Assembly: GCF_015355785.1 (NCBI RefSeq)
Contig: NZ_JADKYW010000005.1
Span: 1,119,394 to 1,183,393 of the forward strand
Direction: 5' to 3'
From: Arthrobacter gandavensis
Lineage (GTDB): Bacteria > Actinomycetota > Actinomycetes > Actinomycetales > Micrococcaceae
DNA: 64,000 bases
Shown: in pieces, positions 8,278-16,860 of the stretch
How the letters are laid out: every line of letters starts with the position of its first letter
How positions within the stretch are numbered: the stretch's first letter is position 1
Position numbers and translations under genes: made by a program
The notes under the pieces: generated by a model
What the model was told of the DNA's origin: nothing
The model's database searches: none
The model's input: the letters and a program-made list of their open reading frames with translations, nothing else

Positions 8278-9207
8278 CTACCGGGAAACCTTGCCGGTCA
8301 GGGCGGCCACGGGACGCAGGAACAGCGGGCGGGCAGCAACCCATGCTGCCACCATCACCGCCAGCGACGCCGCGAAGAACCAGAATCCGGTCCAGCCCGT
8401 CCCGTCAGTGGCAGCGTACATATGGTTCAGGTTCCGCAGTGCGCCGGTGGTCAGGACCAGTGTCACGTGGACGACGATGAACAGCACGAAGTAAACCATC
8501 ACCGGGAAGTGGAGTGCCCTGGCTGCCTCGATCGGGAACGCCTTGTTGAGCCGCTTCGACTTTGCGGGCCATGAAGGGGACATCCGCAGGCCGGTGAGGA
8601 TGGCCAGCGGAGCGGCGATGAAGACGATGGAGAAGTAGGAGAGCACCTGCAGGCTGTTGTAGTTCACCCAGCCGTTTTCAGTGGGCCAGTCCAGCGAAGC
8701 GTACTGCAGCGCCGTGGAGGCCGCGTTCGGGAAGACGCCCCAGCTGGTGGGAACCAGCCGCATCCACTGTCCGGTCGCGAACAGCAGGATGTAGAAGATC
8801 AGTCCGTTGAGCACCCAGAGCACATCCAGGCTGAGGTGGAACCACAGATCCAGGCTAATCCTCTTGGGCTGGTTCCGAGTGCGGATCAACCCTTTGTTGT
8901 TGCGGGTCCACGAACCCACCGGCCGCTGGCGGGTACGGATCAGCCACCCGGACCGGACAATCAGCAGCAGGAGCAGCGAGTTCAGGAAGTGCTGCCATCC
9001 CACCCAGGCGGGGAGGCCAACCGGAGCACCGGCAGGCAGCTCCGTGTGCCCGGGGTACATGCTGAGGAACTCCTGGCCGCCGGAGGTTTCGCGCAGCCAC
9101 CGGGCTGCCAGCACAACCAGCGCAAGGGCGGCGAGCGACGCCGGAATCAGCCAGATCAGTTTGGTCCAGCGGGAGCGCGCCGCCGGCTTGACGGCCGTGG
9201 GGCTCAT
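8278..9207 (-). CDS. Cytochrome b561/b6-type membrane protein
   Basis: This 309-residue integral membrane protein has about five or six hydrophobic segments (IPASLAALALVVLAA, FLNSLLLLLIV, LWVLNGLIFYILLFATG, LSYFSIVFIAAPLAILTG, VMVYFVLFIVVHVTLVLTTG, WFFAASLAVMVAAW). Histidines sit in or near the helices (WQHFLNS, LDLWFHLSLD, ALHFPVMVY, VHVTLV), as expected for haem b ligands in prokaryotic cytochrome b561 or Ni-hydrogenase cytochrome b subunits. It would shuttle electrons between quinones and a partner oxidoreductase. In many actinomycetes the neighbour is a molybdopterin oxidoreductase; none is adjacent here, so the partner is unknown. The gene now begins just beyond the IS element on the other strand. 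Confidence 0.75.
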   Translation of the reverse strand: MSPTAVKPAARSRWTKLIWLIPASLAALALVVLAARWLRETSGGQEFLSMYPGHTELPAGAPVGLPAWVGWQHFLNSLLLLLIVRSGWLIRTRQRPVGSWTRNNKGLIRTRNQPKRISLDLWFHLSLDVLWVLNGLIFYILLFATGQWMRLVPTSWGVFPNAASTALQYASLDWPTENGWVNYNSLQVLSYFSIVFIAAPLAILTGLRMSPSWPAKSKRLNKAFPIEAARALHFPVMVYFVLFIVVHVTLVLTTGALRNLNHMYAATDGTGWTGFWFFAASLAVMVAAWVAARPLFLRPVAALTGKVSR

Positions 9208-9303
9208 GCTTCGGCCCCCACGGCTCCGCTGCCACCGGCCAGGCAGGATCTCCCGCGAAGATGCGAAGTGGAAGGGTACATCGTTGTGGCGCTCCCGTTT
9301 GTC

Positions 9304-10365
9304 CTAGTGCCTGTCTCTGCCGGTGAGCCTACCCTGATCCAGCGGCTGGTCATGCCGCCCGGCCTCAACCGGTTCAGGGTCCTCGGCCGGAACCGCCTCG
9401 CCGGATACGTCCGGCAGGTCGGTTTTGCGGTCCAGGCGCACCAGCACGAGGCCCGTGACAATCAAGGCGCCGCCCGCCAGCTGCACGGCACGCGGCAGTT
9501 CCGCAAGCAGGAGCCAGGCCCAGAGAACGGCGAACAGGACTTCGGTCAGGGAAATAAAGGATGCCACGCGGGGACCGAGGGCCCGGGCGGCGATGATGCC
9601 GGTGACGTAGGCCAGGACGGTGGAGAGGAGCACAAGGCCCACCAGCGGCACCCACCACCGCGTGACCCAGCCGGCCAGTTCGACGTCGCTGGTACTGGAT
9701 CCGACAGGCAGCAGGCCGGTGAGCCCCAGCAGGACCATGGTCGCCGCGCCCACCAGCAGCCCGCCCGTAGTCAGCACGAGCGGAGGGAGCGTGTCATTCT
9801 GCTTGGCGGTAATGAAGAAGTACATGGCGAGGCACACTGCCGCGGCCAGGCCCCACATGATTCCGAGGGGATCCACGCGCAGGTCGCCGCCAAGGTCCAG
9901 CACCAGGACAAGGCCGACGACGGCGGCAGCGGCACCGGCGATGGTGGCCGCGCCGGGGCGGCGCCGGGTCCGCAGCCAGATCCACAGCACCATCAGCACC
10001 GGTGCCAGGAACTCCAGCAGCAGGGCTACACCCACGGAGAGCCGCTCCACTGCGTTGAAGTAGAAGAACTGGCAGCCTGCCACGCCCACCAGGCCGAAGA
10101 GCCCGATGGTTTTCCAGTTCTGCCTCACCTGGTACCAGCGCCCGTGCAGCGCAATGAGGGCGGGAATGAGCAGGACGGCTGCCGCTCCGCCCATCCGGAC
10201 AGCCACTGCCGTGGCGGGCGTCCAGCCCTGTTCCATGAGGGATTTGGCAAAGGAACCCGAGAGGCCAAAGACCGAAGAGGAGAGCAGCGCGATCAGCAGG
10301 CCCGAAGCCCCCGCGTTGCGCGCACGCACCGTTCCGGCAGCACGCAGGGAGATGGATTTTGCCAT
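9304..10365 (-). CDS. EamA/DMT family exporter
   Basis: This 353-residue protein has ten predicted hydrophobic segments arranged as two EamA repeats, starting with LLIALLSSSVFGLSGSFAKSL and repeating after about residue 165. The second repeat ends with GGALIVTGLVLVRL, a typical EamA end, followed by a charged cytoplasmic tail. DMT-family members export small metabolites such as amino acids or purines; the substrate cannot be read from sequence. The gene is divergent from a CGNR zinc-finger protein, a pairing common in actinomycetes and probably regulatory. Confidence 0.85.
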   Translation of the reverse strand: MAKSISLRAAGTVRARNAGASGLLIALLSSSVFGLSGSFAKSLMEQGWTPATAVAVRMGGAAAVLLIPALIALHGRWYQVRQNWKTIGLFGLVGVAGCQFFYFNAVERLSVGVALLLEFLAPVLMVLWIWLRTRRRPGAATIAGAAAAVVGLVLVLDLGGDLRVDPLGIMWGLAAAVCLAMYFFITAKQNDTLPPLVLTTGGLLVGAATMVLLGLTGLLPVGSSTSDVELAGWVTRWWVPLVGLVLLSTVLAYVTGIIAARALGPRVASFISLTEVLFAVLWAWLLLAELPRAVQLAGGALIVTGLVLVRLDRKTDLPDVSGEAVPAEDPEPVEAGRHDQPLDQGRLTGRDRH

Positions 10366-10430
10366 GGAGGACCTTTCCAGGGGACGGGCCCGCTCCCGGC
10401 TGGCATGTCACGAGCTATGAGGGCCTATGC

Positions 10431-10441
10431 TAGTGACACTA
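10431..10441. promoter_or_regulatory. Palindromic candidate operator TAGTGACACTA
   Basis: TAGTG-A-CACTA is a perfect 11-bp palindrome 24 bp before the CGNR gene start and 65 bp from the divergent transporter start. Its position suits a site for the CGNR protein controlling both genes. Binding is inferred only. Confidence 0.45.
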
Positions 10442-10465
10442 AAGTCGCCAATGTCAGGAGTCAAG

Positions 10466-11035
10466 ATGGTTTTCACTTATGACACCGAAGTGGCGCTGTC
10501 CACCGCTGCGGCGTTGGTAAATACCGGTTCCCAGGATCCCGATCCACTGGCAGACGACGCCGGACTGACCCGGTTCCTGGCCCAGGAACAGTTCTCCGGA
10601 TCCCGCTCCCACACACCCCGGGAACTTGAAGCGGTTCACCGCCTGCGGGCGGAGCTCACCGCCTTGTGGACCGCCGGCGAGGAAGAGCTGGTGGATGGAA
10701 TCAACCGCCTCCTCCTCGCGGCGAGCGCACTCCCCCAGCTAGTCCGGCATGACGGCTGGGACTGGCACCTGCATTGCACTCCTCCGGAAGCCGAGCTGGC
10801 TGACCGGATGGCCACGGAGGCGGCAATGGCACTGGCCGACGTCGTCCGGGCCGGCGAGCTGGCCAGGCTGCGGACCTGCGCCGCACCGGACTGCGGCAAC
10901 GCCGTCGTCGATCTGTCCCGCAACCGGTCCCGCCGCTACTGCGACACCGGAAACTGCGGCAACCGGCAGCACGTTCGGGCGTACCGGCGCCGTCTCGCGT
11001 CATCGGCGCCGGTACTTGAGGACCAAAACAAGTAG
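10466..11035 (+). CDS. CGNR zinc-finger / ABATE-domain regulator
   Basis: This 189-residue protein has an N-terminal helical ABATE-like domain and a C-terminal CGNR zinc finger: LRTCAAPDCGNAVVDLSRNRS followed by CDTGNCGNRQHVRAYRRR, with four zinc-binding cysteines. Such proteins are predicted DNA-binding stress or antibiotic-response regulators. I chose the ATG at 10466 because AGGAG lies six bases upstream and the extra N-terminal residues of the longer reading (from 10427) are not conserved-looking. It is divergent from the EamA exporter, its likely target. Confidence 0.82.
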   Translation: MVFTYDTEVALSTAAALVNTGSQDPDPLADDAGLTRFLAQEQFSGSRSHTPRELEAVHRLRAELTALWTAGEEELVDGINRLLLAASALPQLVRHDGWDWHLHCTPPEAELADRMATEAAMALADVVRAGELARLRTCAAPDCGNAVVDLSRNRSRRYCDTGNCGNRQHVRAYRRRLASSAPVLEDQNK

Positions 11036-11196
11036 CTTTTCCAATTGTCCTCGCGGACTCTGCCAGTTACCCTCCGGCAGACCGGTCATCTCCGATGACG
11101 GGTTCACCTTCCAGTCTCGAAGCTCCGGTCCACAAGGCCCCTGCGGCGTGCCCGGCTCATTTGCGGCTGGCCAGCGCCTAATGGGGGTTCAAGAAC

Positions 11197-13797
11197 GTGA
11201 AAAGAGCAACGCGGGATACACCCGCACCGGTACGGGCCATGGCAGCTGCCGCTGCGCTGGCTGCGGGAGCCTTTCTGATCGGAGTGCCGGCCCAGGCCGC
11301 ACCAGGTTCGGGCGTCAGTGCCGACGCCGTGCCGGACCAGCCGGCCGCCGCCTCTGCTGCTGAGCTTCCCCCGGGACTCGCGGAGGCACTGCTTCGGGAT
11401 CTCGGCATCACCGAGGAGCAATTCCGGGCGGCGGGAGAGGCAGGCAGCCGCGCGGGCGCGGCCCTGCCGGCTCTCCGGGCCACGGAGGGCTTCTCCGGAC
11501 TCGAACTTCGAGACGGCGAAATCCTGGTTTACGGCACCGGCGCCGCACTGCAGGCACAGGCCGAGGCCCTGGGTGCACGCCTCCTGGCTCCTCCTGCCGG
11601 TGACGGCGGTGCGGACGCACCGGCTCCTGCGCCTGCCGTCCCGGAAACAGAGGACTCAGAGACAGCGGACCCGGCTACGGAAAACCCCGCTGCGGGAGAC
11701 CCGGCGGCCGAGAATGCAGCAGCCGAGGACCCGGCCGGGAAACCTGTTGAGGCGGAGGTGCCGCTGGAACCGGCCCCTGCTCCGGCGGAAGATGCGATGG
11801 TGCGCGATGACGGCCAGCCCCGGCGCACGGCAACTGACCTGGCCGAACTCGCCCGTGACTACATCGCCGCCTTCGGTGTCCAGGGATTGCAGTCCATCGG
11901 GCTGGGCGCTGACGGATTCACTATCAGGGTTGCCGATCCTGAAGTGTCCCGGGCGCAGGACAATGCCCGTATGGCCACCGCGTCTGCGCCGTCCCCGGCT
12001 GACTACGCGCACGGCTTCACGAACGTGGCCATCCAGGACGCTGCCGGCGCCGGGACCCCGCTGGCCCAGGAGGTATTCGGCGGGCAGGGCTTCCTCGGCG
12101 ATGCCGGGGGCGGGTATGCGGCCTGCTCCATCGGCTTCAACGGCTGGGATCCCTCGGGAAATCCGGCCGTCATTACCGCGGGCCACTGCACGCTCGACGG
12201 AACGATCCACAACACGCTGCTGGCACCGCAAACCCAGGAAGATGCGGTCACTACGGCCCTGGGAACCTTCAGCGCTTCGGTCTTCGGCGGTCCGGGGAAC
12301 GCGACGGTCAATCCAGACAATCCGGACCCGGCCACCTTTGGCACCGACGTGGCCGTCATCGATTCAATCAACACCGACCTTGAGCTGCGCCCGGAGGTGA
12401 CCGAGTGGGCCGGTGCAGATCTTTCCGAAACAACCACCCGAATCACAGGAGTGGGTACGCCCGTCGTCGGTTCTCCGGTGTGCCGTTCCGGGCTGACCAC
12501 CGGCTGGGACTGTGGCACGGTCCAGGAACTGGCCATCTTCGCCGTCCCGGGCCACAACAACGGAACCGACCCGGCGGATATCCGCGCGGTGACCGGATTC
12601 ATCTCGAACGTCCAGGGCGCCCCCGGCGACTCCGGCGGACCGGTAATTAGCGGCAGCACCGCCGTCGGGCTGGTCAGCGCCGGCTTTGACACCGATGATG
12701 ACGGCGCGATCGACTCGGTTGGATCTGCGGACCTGGCAACCGCCCTGGCCTACGTGCCCGGCTATTCCGTCGCCGCATTCCTGGAGGCGCCCGCACTGAA
12801 CGTGAAAGACGGTGACACCGTGTACACCGACCAGCTGCTTTCCGGAACTGCTCCGGCGGGCTCCGTGGTACGGGTCAGCGTCGCAGGAGTTGGCGGCGAG
12901 ATCCCCGTGGGAGGGGACGGCAGCTGGTCCATGCCGGTTCCCCGGACTGTCCAGGACGGTGAAGCCACCCGCTTCAGTGTTAGAGCGGTCAACGGGTTCA
13001 ACAAGTCGGCAACCACTGTCTACAACCTCGTCACTGCGCATTCGGCGCTGGACGCTCCGGTACTGCTCTCACCAGCGGATGGGTCCGCAGCCCTTGGCGC
13101 GCTCAGTGCGGTCGAGGGGCTCGCCGAGCCCGGCGCAACCGTGGAGATTCAGCTTGGCGATGCCCGGGAACGTGAAGACGCCGGCGCCCGGGCGCTGGCA
13201 GCGGCCGGGACGCTCACGGCCACCGCCGACAGCTCCGGCTTCTTTTCCGCCACCCTGGACGAAGCGCTGGCGCCGGACAACTACACGCTGGCCGCTGCGC
13301 AGGACGGCGTTGCAGGAAAGGCACGGTCTGCCGCCGCAGCTGCAGCCTTCACCGTGCTGCACCCCGCACCGGGCATTACGTCGCTGCGCGACGGTGAAGT
13401 CTTCACGGAGGCTTCTGCGCCGAAGACCATCTCCGGCACCGGGATCGCCGGGGCGGCGCTGAAGGTGGACACCGGCTCGGCGACACTCGCCGCCGTGGTC
13501 GCCGCGGACGGGACCTGGAGCGTTGAGGCCGGAAGCTGGACACCTGGAGAGTTCACCGTCACGGCCGTGCAGGAGCTCGACGGCGTGGGCTCGGCCCCTG
13601 CCTCCGCCACCTTCGCGGTGACGGCACTGCAGGCCGCGGCTGTTACCCGGACGCCGGGCGGACTGGCCGCTACCGGTGCTGACGGAGGATCGCTGACTGC
13701 ATTGCTTTCCGCCGCTGGAGTCCTGCTGGCCGGCGGCGCCGCCGGAATTGGCGTCAGCCGCCGTCGTACCCGCGGATCGGCAGGTGCTGCCCGGTAG
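11197..13797 (+). CDS. Secreted, sortase-anchored S1 family serine protease
   Basis: This 866-residue protein starts at a GTG. It has a signal peptide (VRAMAAAAALAAGAF ending AQAA), a propeptide-like region, an Ala/Pro/Glu/Asp-rich linker (about residues 130-200), and a chymotrypsin-fold protease domain. The catalytic triad is visible: His in VITAGHC (about 329), Asp in GTDVAVID (about 385) and Ser in GAPGDSGGPV (about 478). Next come two or three Ig-like/bacterial adhesion-type repeats (each with DGTWSVE-like or GDGSWSMP strands). The C-terminus has LAATG near residue 823, a hydrophobic stretch and an RRR tail. LAXTG is the class E sortase signal of high-GC Gram-positives, so the protease is probably covalently wall-bound. 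Confidence 0.9.
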   Translation: MKRATRDTPAPVRAMAAAAALAAGAFLIGVPAQAAPGSGVSADAVPDQPAAASAAELPPGLAEALLRDLGITEEQFRAAGEAGSRAGAALPALRATEGFSGLELRDGEILVYGTGAALQAQAEALGARLLAPPAGDGGADAPAPAPAVPETEDSETADPATENPAAGDPAAENAAAEDPAGKPVEAEVPLEPAPAPAEDAMVRDDGQPRRTATDLAELARDYIAAFGVQGLQSIGLGADGFTIRVADPEVSRAQDNARMATASAPSPADYAHGFTNVAIQDAAGAGTPLAQEVFGGQGFLGDAGGGYAACSIGFNGWDPSGNPAVITAGHCTLDGTIHNTLLAPQTQEDAVTTALGTFSASVFGGPGNATVNPDNPDPATFGTDVAVIDSINTDLELRPEVTEWAGADLSETTTRITGVGTPVVGSPVCRSGLTTGWDCGTVQELAIFAVPGHNNGTDPADIRAVTGFISNVQGAPGDSGGPVISGSTAVGLVSAGFDTDDDGAIDSVGSADLATALAYVPGYSVAAFLEAPALNVKDGDTVYTDQLLSGTAPAGSVVRVSVAGVGGEIPVGGDGSWSMPVPRTVQDGEATRFSVRAVNGFNKSATTVYNLVTAHSALDAPVLLSPADGSAALGALSAVEGLAEPGATVEIQLGDAREREDAGARALAAAGTLTATADSSGFFSATLDEALAPDNYTLAAAQDGVAGKARSAAAAAAFTVLHPAPGITSLRDGEVFTEASAPKTISGTGIAGAALKVDTGSATLAAVVAADGTWSVEAGSWTPGEFTVTAVQELDGVGSAPASATFAVTALQAAAVTRTPGGLAATGADGGSLTALLSAAGVLLAGGAAGIGVSRRRTRGSAGAAR

Positions 13798-13806
13798 GTA
13801 GTGCCT

Positions 13807-13837
13807 CCGGGGGCCGGCTCACGGTGCTGGCCCCCGG
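13807..13837. terminator. Hairpin downstream of the S1 protease
   Basis: CCGGGGGCC (13807-13815) pairs perfectly with GGCCCCCGG (13829-13837). There is no T tract, so termination is plausible but not certain. Confidence 0.4.
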
Positions 13838-13984
13838 CGCACCCGGTCTTCCGGTGGGCAGCGCCGGCGGGGAATGTTTTGCTTCCACAGGACGCTTTTG
13901 CGCGGATGGGGTCCAGCGGGCAGCGGCGGAAAACTAGACTTGACGGGTCGAGCAGTACGGCACCCCAGCTTCCAGGAGCCACTG

Positions 13985-14389
13985 ATGGAGCAAAAGCTGC
14001 TTTCTGCCCTGCCCGCCCGGACTGCATGGAGCGTCCTGGGAATCTGTGCGTTTTTCTGGCTGCTCTCAGCCCTTGGCCTGCTGCAGCTGCCCTCATCAGT
14101 ACCTTCGGTACTAATGTTCCTGTGGCTGTACCTCAACGCGCTGGCAACCCTGGCCAGTGCGCTGGCTGCGGCTGCCGCAGCCGCGGCCCTGCTGCTGCAC
14201 CGCCGCTTCCGCCGTCACCCGGAAGAGCCGGAAGGGTTGCAGGCGCCTGCCTCCCTGCTGGACCTGGCGGAGGAGACTGGCCTTGACCAGCTGTTGGAGG
14301 GACCGGCATCCCCGCCGGCCGCTCAGGCGGCGGGGACCGCCGCCGCGAGGGCTAAGAGAAACCAGTCCGGGAAGGGCCGGAAACGCTGA
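13985..14389 (+). CDS. Small two-helix membrane protein, unknown function
   Basis: This 134-residue protein begins MEQKLLSALPAR after a well-spaced AGGAG at 13974-13978. It has two hydrophobic segments (about residues 14-32 and 42-67, the second very alanine-rich) followed by an Arg-rich stretch and a charged tail ending KRNQSGKGRKR. The helices and positive tail suggest a membrane protein with a cytoplasmic C-terminus. I do not recognise a family. It converges with the next small membrane protein. Confidence 0.6.
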   Translation: MEQKLLSALPARTAWSVLGICAFFWLLSALGLLQLPSSVPSVLMFLWLYLNALATLASALAAAAAAAALLLHRRFRRHPEEPEGLQAPASLLDLAEETGLDQLLEGPASPPAAQAAGTAAARAKRNQSGKGRKR

Positions 14390-14402
14390 TTCGCAGGCTG
14401 GC

Positions 14403-14795
14403 CTAGTGGCCGCCGTTGTCCTTGGTGTCGTTCGGCTCCGACCCTGCGGGGCCGCCGTCTTCAGCAGAGGCCTTTCCTCTGCGAGGGGCCGGTGCCCCGA
14501 CGCTGCCTGCACCGCCGGGGATCTTGGCGGAGTTCCGGTTAACACCGGAACCTTCACTGAGGTGATCCGGGTTCGGCTTCTCGGTCATCAGAAGCAGCGA
14601 GGAAATCAGCAGGGAGGCGATAAACGCGATCCCTGCGGCGGTAAGACCCAGGTCAAAGCGCAGATCCTTGGTGGCTCCGCCAGTGGCGAAGATCATGGTG
14701 GTAATGCCGGCAATGACGGCCAGGACTGCGGAGAAAACCAGCGGGGCCTTCACGGAGTTCCGTTTCTGCGTCCCGCCGGGCTGGCTCTTCGCCAC
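14403..14795 (-). CDS. Small two-helix membrane protein, unknown function
   Basis: This 130-residue protein starts at GTG. Two hydrophobic segments (APLVFSAVLAVIAGITTMIF and LTAAGIAFIASLLISSLLLM) are followed by a polar, Gly/Pro/Ser-rich tail of about 55 residues. The layout resembles small actinobacterial membrane proteins of unknown function. Its own spacer separates it from the HdeD-like gene upstream on the same strand. Confidence 0.6.
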   Translation of the reverse strand: MAKSQPGGTQKRNSVKAPLVFSAVLAVIAGITTMIFATGGATKDLRFDLGLTAAGIAFIASLLISSLLLMTEKPNPDHLSEGSGVNRNSAKIPGGAGSVGAPAPRRGKASAEDGGPAGSEPNDTKDNGGH

Positions 14796-14858
14796 TATTT
14801 GTCCTCCTGCGTTGTCGGCTGGGCGGTTTTCTACCTTCGGTAGAAGCCGCGGATGGTA

Positions 14859-15449
14859 CTAGTTTACGGCCTTCGACGCTTCGCTGCTTTCCGGTGCCAG
14901 GCTGGCGTCATGGCGCAGGCCCAGCCCGGAGATAGCGAGAACCACTGCGATGATGACGGCAGAGCCGCCGCTGACCCCGAGCAGCGCACGGACGTGGCTG
15001 CTTTCTGCCAAGGCGAGGAAGGCCGGCATCAGCGCCGCGGCGCCGATCGCGGCGCCACCGGTGATCAGCCAGTCACGTGCCGGCGTGAAGTCCTTGCGGA
15101 TCCGGAACCAGAACGCGAACTCGATGAGGCCGCCAACCAGCAGGGCTGCACCGCCCACGTAGGCAAAGACTGTGGTGGACTGGGCCAGCGCAACAACAAT
15201 GCCCGCCGCGGCGTATAGCGCTGCGGATGCCAGCAGCGCTCCCGGCACCTGCGGGATCGAACAGGAACGGGCCAGCGTGGACATCCGCCACAGGCTCAGG
15301 CCCGTCAGGACGAAGTACAGTCCTCCCGCGAATGCGAGCACGGCAAGTGTGGGTTCCTGCCAGAAGATGGTTATTCCGCCGTAGACCGCGGCGATCACGG
15401 AACGGAGAAGAATCGGAACCCAGGGTGCTTTGGGGTGGGGTGCGCCCAC
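14859..15449 (-). CDS. HdeD/DUF308-like membrane protein
   Basis: This 196-residue GTG-start protein has six hydrophobic segments in short-helix pairs (LRSVIAAVYGGITIFW, LAVLAFAGGLYFVLTGLSLW, GALLASAALYAAAGIVVAL, TTVFAYVGGAALLVGGLIEF, WLITGGAAIGAAALMPAFL, AVIIAVVLAISGLGL). This pattern matches the HdeD/DUF308 family, members of which are linked to acid resistance in enterobacteria; the role in actinomycetes is unknown. Confidence 0.7.
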   Translation of the reverse strand: MGAPHPKAPWVPILLRSVIAAVYGGITIFWQEPTLAVLAFAGGLYFVLTGLSLWRMSTLARSCSIPQVPGALLASAALYAAAGIVVALAQSTTVFAYVGGAALLVGGLIEFAFWFRIRKDFTPARDWLITGGAAIGAAALMPAFLALAESSHVRALLGVSGGSAVIIAVVLAISGLGLRHDASLAPESSEASKAVN

Positions 15450-15501
15450 GGCGAGCCTCCGCTTTCAGGTTGCTTGACGGCCGGTCCGGCCGATTCTTAG
15501 C

Positions 15502-16860
15502 TTAGTCGTTCGTGTTGTTTGTTGCCGAACCAGTCACCATCCAGGCATCCGAGCGCGCCCGCCAGTAAAGCGTCACCGCGCGCGCCGTCATATACCCGAG
15601 GCCGAAGGCCGCCCACAGCCAGGCAATTCCGGAGCTGCCCTCCAGGCCGGAGGCATGGACCCGCCAAAGGAGCGGGAGGTAGGCTAGCAGGTTGAGCACG
15701 CCGGTCAGTGCCAGATATTTGGCGTCGCCGGCACCGATCAGCACACCGTCCAGGACGAAAACCAGACCGCAGACCGGCTGCGCCGCAGCCAGCACCCACA
15801 GGCCTGCGGCAAGGGCACGGACCACCGAGGGATCGGTGGTAAAGATCCAGCCGGCGAATGGTGCCGCGGCGGCAAGCAGCACGCCGGTGATGATCCCGAA
15901 ACCGACTCCCCAGACTGACATCTTTCGGGTCAGCTCCCGTGCCGTCGCCCGGTTGCCGGCGCCCAGTTCCTTGCCGATCATTGCCTGCGCCGCAATTGCC
16001 AGGGCATCCAGCGCGAACGCCAGGAAAGTGAAGAACGTCATGACCAGCTGGTGGGCTGCGAGGGAGACCGCCCCCTGGGATGTGGCGACCACGACGGCGG
16101 CGAGGACCGCAATACGCAGGCTCGCGGTGCGCAGCATCAGCCAGGAACCAACCTGCACGCCCGCGGTGATGCCGGCAATCGCAGGCCTCAGGGAGACCCC
16201 CTGCCTTCTGGCCATCCGCGCCACCATTACCAGGTAGGCCGCTGCCATGCCCCACTGGCTGATGCTGGTGCCCAGGGCAGCGCCGGTGACGGACAGGTCA
16301 AAGCCGTAGACCAGCAGGAAATTCAGTCCAATGTTCACGCTGAAACCGGCAACCGCAACAACCAACGGCGTCCTGGTGTCCTGCAGGCCGCGCAGCACGC
16401 CGGTCGCTGCCAGTACCACCAGCATCGCTGTCAGCCCAGGCATGGACCAGCGCAGGTAGTCCACTGCGAACTGCTGCACGTCCCCCTCCGCCCCGAGGGC
16501 GCCGGTCAGCCAGGGCGCAAGCAGGATTCCCGCCGTGGAGAGCACCGCACCCAGCAGGACTGCCAAGGCAATGCCGTCCCTGCCCGAGGCGACGGCCTCG
16601 CGGATCCGGTTTCCGCCGAGGAAGCGGGCCACCGTTCCGGTGGTCGAATACGCCAGGAACACCATCAGCCCTACGGCAGTTTGGAGCACGGTGGAGGCCA
16701 GCCCCACTCCGGCGAGCTGGTCGACGCCCAGATGGCCCACAATGGCGGCATCCGCGAGCAGGAACAGCGGCTCGGCGATAAGTGCGCCGAGCGCCGGGAG
16801 TGCCAGGGCAAGAATCTGCCGCCCTAGTGTCCGGTTCTGCGCGGTGGTCCGGGTTTTCAC
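15502..16860 (-). CDS. MATE family efflux transporter (DinF-like)
   Basis: This 452-residue protein has twelve hydrophobic segments in two homologous halves; the first begins QILALALPALGALIAEPLFLLADAAIVGHLG, the MATE/DinF signature. MATE proteins expel cationic or aromatic compounds using H+ or Na+. The gene starts with GTG, and this start overlaps the stop of the upstream MFS gene (GTGA at 16857-16860), so the two exporters are translated together. Confidence 0.9.
   Translation of the reverse strand: MKTRTTAQNRTLGRQILALALPALGALIAEPLFLLADAAIVGHLGVDQLAGVGLASTVLQTAVGLMVFLAYSTTGTVARFLGGNRIREAVASGRDGIALAVLLGAVLSTAGILLAPWLTGALGAEGDVQQFAVDYLRWSMPGLTAMLVVLAATGVLRGLQDTRTPLVVAVAGFSVNIGLNFLLVYGFDLSVTGAALGTSISQWGMAAAYLVMVARMARRQGVSLRPAIAGITAGVQVGSWLMLRTASLRIAVLAAVVVATSQGAVSLAAHQLVMTFFTFLAFALDALAIAAQAMIGKELGAGNRATARELTRKMSVWGVGFGIITGVLLAAAAPFAGWIFTTDPSVVRALAAGLWVLAAAQPVCGLVFVLDGVLIGAGDAKYLALTGVLNLLAYLPLLWRVHASGLEGSSGIAWLWAAFGLGYMTARAVTLYWRARSDAWMVTGSATNNTND

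Noticed and set aside
8836-10482. A 548-codon open frame on the plus strand.
   Set aside because: It is antisense to the cytochrome b and EamA genes and rich in His/Gln/Gly without any domain, a typical shadow.
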